From the NCBI RefSeq assembly GCF_001894865.1, contig NZ_BCXA01000005.1:1-64000 (forward strand): a stretch of 64,000 bases of DNA. Direction: 5' to 3'. The translations under genes were made by a program, and so were the position numbers. Every line of letters begins with the position of its first letter. Position 1 is the stretch's first letter. The stretch is from Rhodococcus maanshanensis NBRC 100610. Lineage in GTDB: Bacteria; Actinomycetota; Actinomycetes; Mycobacteriales; Mycobacteriaceae. A model generated the notes under the pieces. That model saw only the letters and a list, made by a program, of their open reading frames with translations, was not told the origin of the DNA and did no database searches. Positions 62,840 through 64,000 of the stretch are shown in pieces.

Positions 62840-63112
62840 TCAGCTGGCAGGTTGGCCGGTTTCGGCCTTGTAGGCGCGGTGCAGGATCGTGCCCACACCA
62901 CCGACCGTCATGCCGACCTCGTCCGCGATCTCGCGCAGCTTGAGGCCCTCGGCGCGCAGTTCCAGCACCCGGCGGCGGCGCTCGGCGGCACGTGCCTCGA
63001 ACTCGGCCCGAGGCTCGGCCATGATGTTGCGCACCGTGCGCGGTGAGATGCCAAGCCGCTCAGCGACTTCGCGGGCCGAACTGGTACGCCGTGCGGGGGT
63101 TGCAGCGCCCAC
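62840..63112 (-). CDS. Small helix-turn-helix protein (replication/integrative element type)
   Basis: This 90-aa protein carries two HTH-like segments (AREVAERLGISPRTVRNIMA and GLKLREIADEVGMTVGGVGT) separated by an arginine-rich helix (EARAAERRRRVLELRAEGLK). Such short proteins are found in plasmids and integrative elements of actinomycetes beside rep genes, and elsewhere as orphan regulators. The GTG start has AGGAG 7 nt upstream. No rep, int or att site is seen nearby, so it may be a remnant. Confidence 0.6.
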   Translation of the reverse strand: MGAATPARRTSSAREVAERLGISPRTVRNIMAEPRAEFEARAAERRRRVLELRAEGLKLREIADEVGMTVGGVGTILHRAYKAETGQPAS

Positions 63113-63511
63113 CCGTGGGCTCCTTCCTCATCAGGTCGTGGCCGATCGCACGCAGCTTGCTGGTGGTCACGACCGTCTTGGCGGCCTCGACCTCGCGACG
63201 GTCGATCCATGAGCGGAACGGTAGTGCAAGTCGGAGCAGAACTGGAAGCAATTCCACGACGAATTGACAATGCGCTGTTGTCAGTGGGGATCGCGATGGC
63301 GTGGCGTGCAGATGAGATCCGCAGGCTGGACGACTCTGGGGGGTGATCTGGCGCCAGCCCCTGCAGGTCCGGACCGCCGACGCAGCCAATTAGCCCATAT
63401 TCATCCCACCAATTTTCGGTAGGCAGCGGCAGATATCGCCCCTACAGTCTCTGGCGCTGACCCGGCCCCAGCGCTCGGTCGTACCGACAACGCTCAAACC
63501 GAAAGGTCCCC
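63113..63511. other. Spacer with possible degraded coding sequence
   Basis: On the minus strand a frame reads FRSWIDRREVEAAKTVVTTS and then KLRAIGHDLMRKEPTGG just before the HTH gene, which has a protein-like composition but no known family. A 3' part of a lost mobile gene is possible. The last 60 bp should carry the promoter of the protease gene. Confidence 0.3.
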
Positions 63512-64000
63512 ATGCGTAGTACCCGCGCCCGCCGCGCCGCGATGATCGGCACCGCGGCACTTCTTCTGGCCGCGCCGTGCGTGGCCCTCGCCCAGGCCGA
63601 ACCCGCCCCACCGGCACCCGCGCTGCCCGCGGACATGGTGACCGCGATCGGGCGCGATCTCGGACTCAGCCCGGACCAGTACCTCGAGCAGGCCGAGACT
63701 GGGCAGGAGCTGCTGCGGTTCGCCGACACGCTGCGCGGCAAGTTCCCCACCGCGTTCGCCGGCGTCTGGCTCGACGCGGCCGGCGCCCCGTTGGTCGGCC
63801 TGGCCGACGGACCCGACAAGGCCGCCGCCCGCACCGCCGTGGAGGCCGCCGGCTATCAGGTCAAGGACCAGCCACGCAGCGAGCAGGTCCTGTCCGGCCT
63901 GCTCGGCCAGCTCAACGGCTGGATTCAGCAGCTCCCCGCACCGCTCGCCGGCCTCATCAACGGCACCGCGATCGACCCCGCCGCCAACGACATCGCGCTG
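63512..64000 (+). CDS. Secreted S1 serine protease, N-terminal part
   Basis: The visible 163 residues contain a signal peptide (RAAMIGTAALLLAAPCVALA, cleavage after AQA) and an alpha-lytic-protease-like propeptide (GRDLGLSPDQYLEQAETGQE, GVWLDAAGAPLVGLADGPDK). The catalytic domain is beyond the window, so the triad cannot be checked. RBS GAAAGG. Confidence 0.7.
   Translation, partial: MRSTRARRAAMIGTAALLLAAPCVALAQAEPAPPAPALPADMVTAIGRDLGLSPDQYLEQAETGQELLRFADTLRGKFPTAFAGVWLDAAGAPLVGLADGPDKAAARTAVEAAGYQVKDQPRSEQVLSGLLGQLNGWIQQLPAPLAGLINGTAIDPAANDIAL

Overview
The window is high-GC, densely packed actinobacterial DNA. Gene content points to the order Mycobacteriales, in a Nocardia/Rhodococcus-like genome: metY-metX, choD-guaB3-guaB2 next to a DUF5319 gene, sigD-rsdA, a WhiB3-like protein, sigK-rskA beside an MPT83-like fasciclin lipoprotein, an AcrA1-like acyl-CoA reductase, ImuA'/ImuB/DnaE2, and many leaderless promoters. 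I infer the group from this synteny and from protein style; the species cannot be fixed from sequence alone.

Layout. 1-5.6 kb: the start of an amino-acid permease, then a methionine locus made of a SAM-IV riboswitch, a six-codon Met-Cys-Cys-Cys-Arg-Arg upstream ORF, metY and three tandem metX copies. 5.6-14.6 kb: DUF3017-folD, a GNAT acetyltransferase, a tautomerase/HxlR pair with twin operators, a pentapeptide protein, an F420/PPOX enzyme, trmL, a methyltransferase operon, a LysR/TDT-transporter pair and a CsoR-family regulator. 14.6-18 kb: a TPP riboswitch and a tenA-ABC transporter operon for thiamin-pyrimidine salvage. 18-21 kb: a coenzyme A-disulfide/persulfide reductase with a rhodanese domain, and a DUF4349 lipoprotein. 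21-25 kb: dnaE2 with a LexA box. 25-38 kb: an accessory-looking stretch with TetR, HxlR-like and AraC-type regulators, membrane proteins, a zinc alcohol dehydrogenase, an MmpL exporter, an AcrA1-like reductase, remnants of a DUF4386 gene, a CPBP gene and probably an IS110 transposase, and two genes split by frameshifts.

39-50 kb: a copper-type P1B ATPase, the imuA'-imuB operon with its own LexA box, a Ser/Thr kinase, and a PspC/toastrack envelope-stress two-component locus that contains an aminoglycoside-phosphotransferase-like gene. 50-57 kb: guaA, choD, guaB3, guaB2 and a DUF5319 gene. 57-64 kb: rsdA-sigD, a helical-repeat protein, whiB3, the fasciclin-sigK-rskA cluster behind a SigK-type promoter, an orphan HTH gene, and the start of a secreted S1 protease.

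The most interesting signals are regulatory. (i) A SAM riboswitch and a polycysteine leader peptide are stacked in front of metY. (ii) metX is triplicated, copies 2 and 3 have their own leaderless promoters, and a 275-nt block is identical between them. (iii) The same ATACCC/GGGTAT operator lies before the CsoR-family gene, the persulfide reductase and the copper ATPase. (iv) A promoter element of about 50 bp is shared by the two PspC genes of the envelope-stress locus. (v) A recurring TANNNT-6/7 nt-ATG/GTG arrangement precedes at least a dozen genes.
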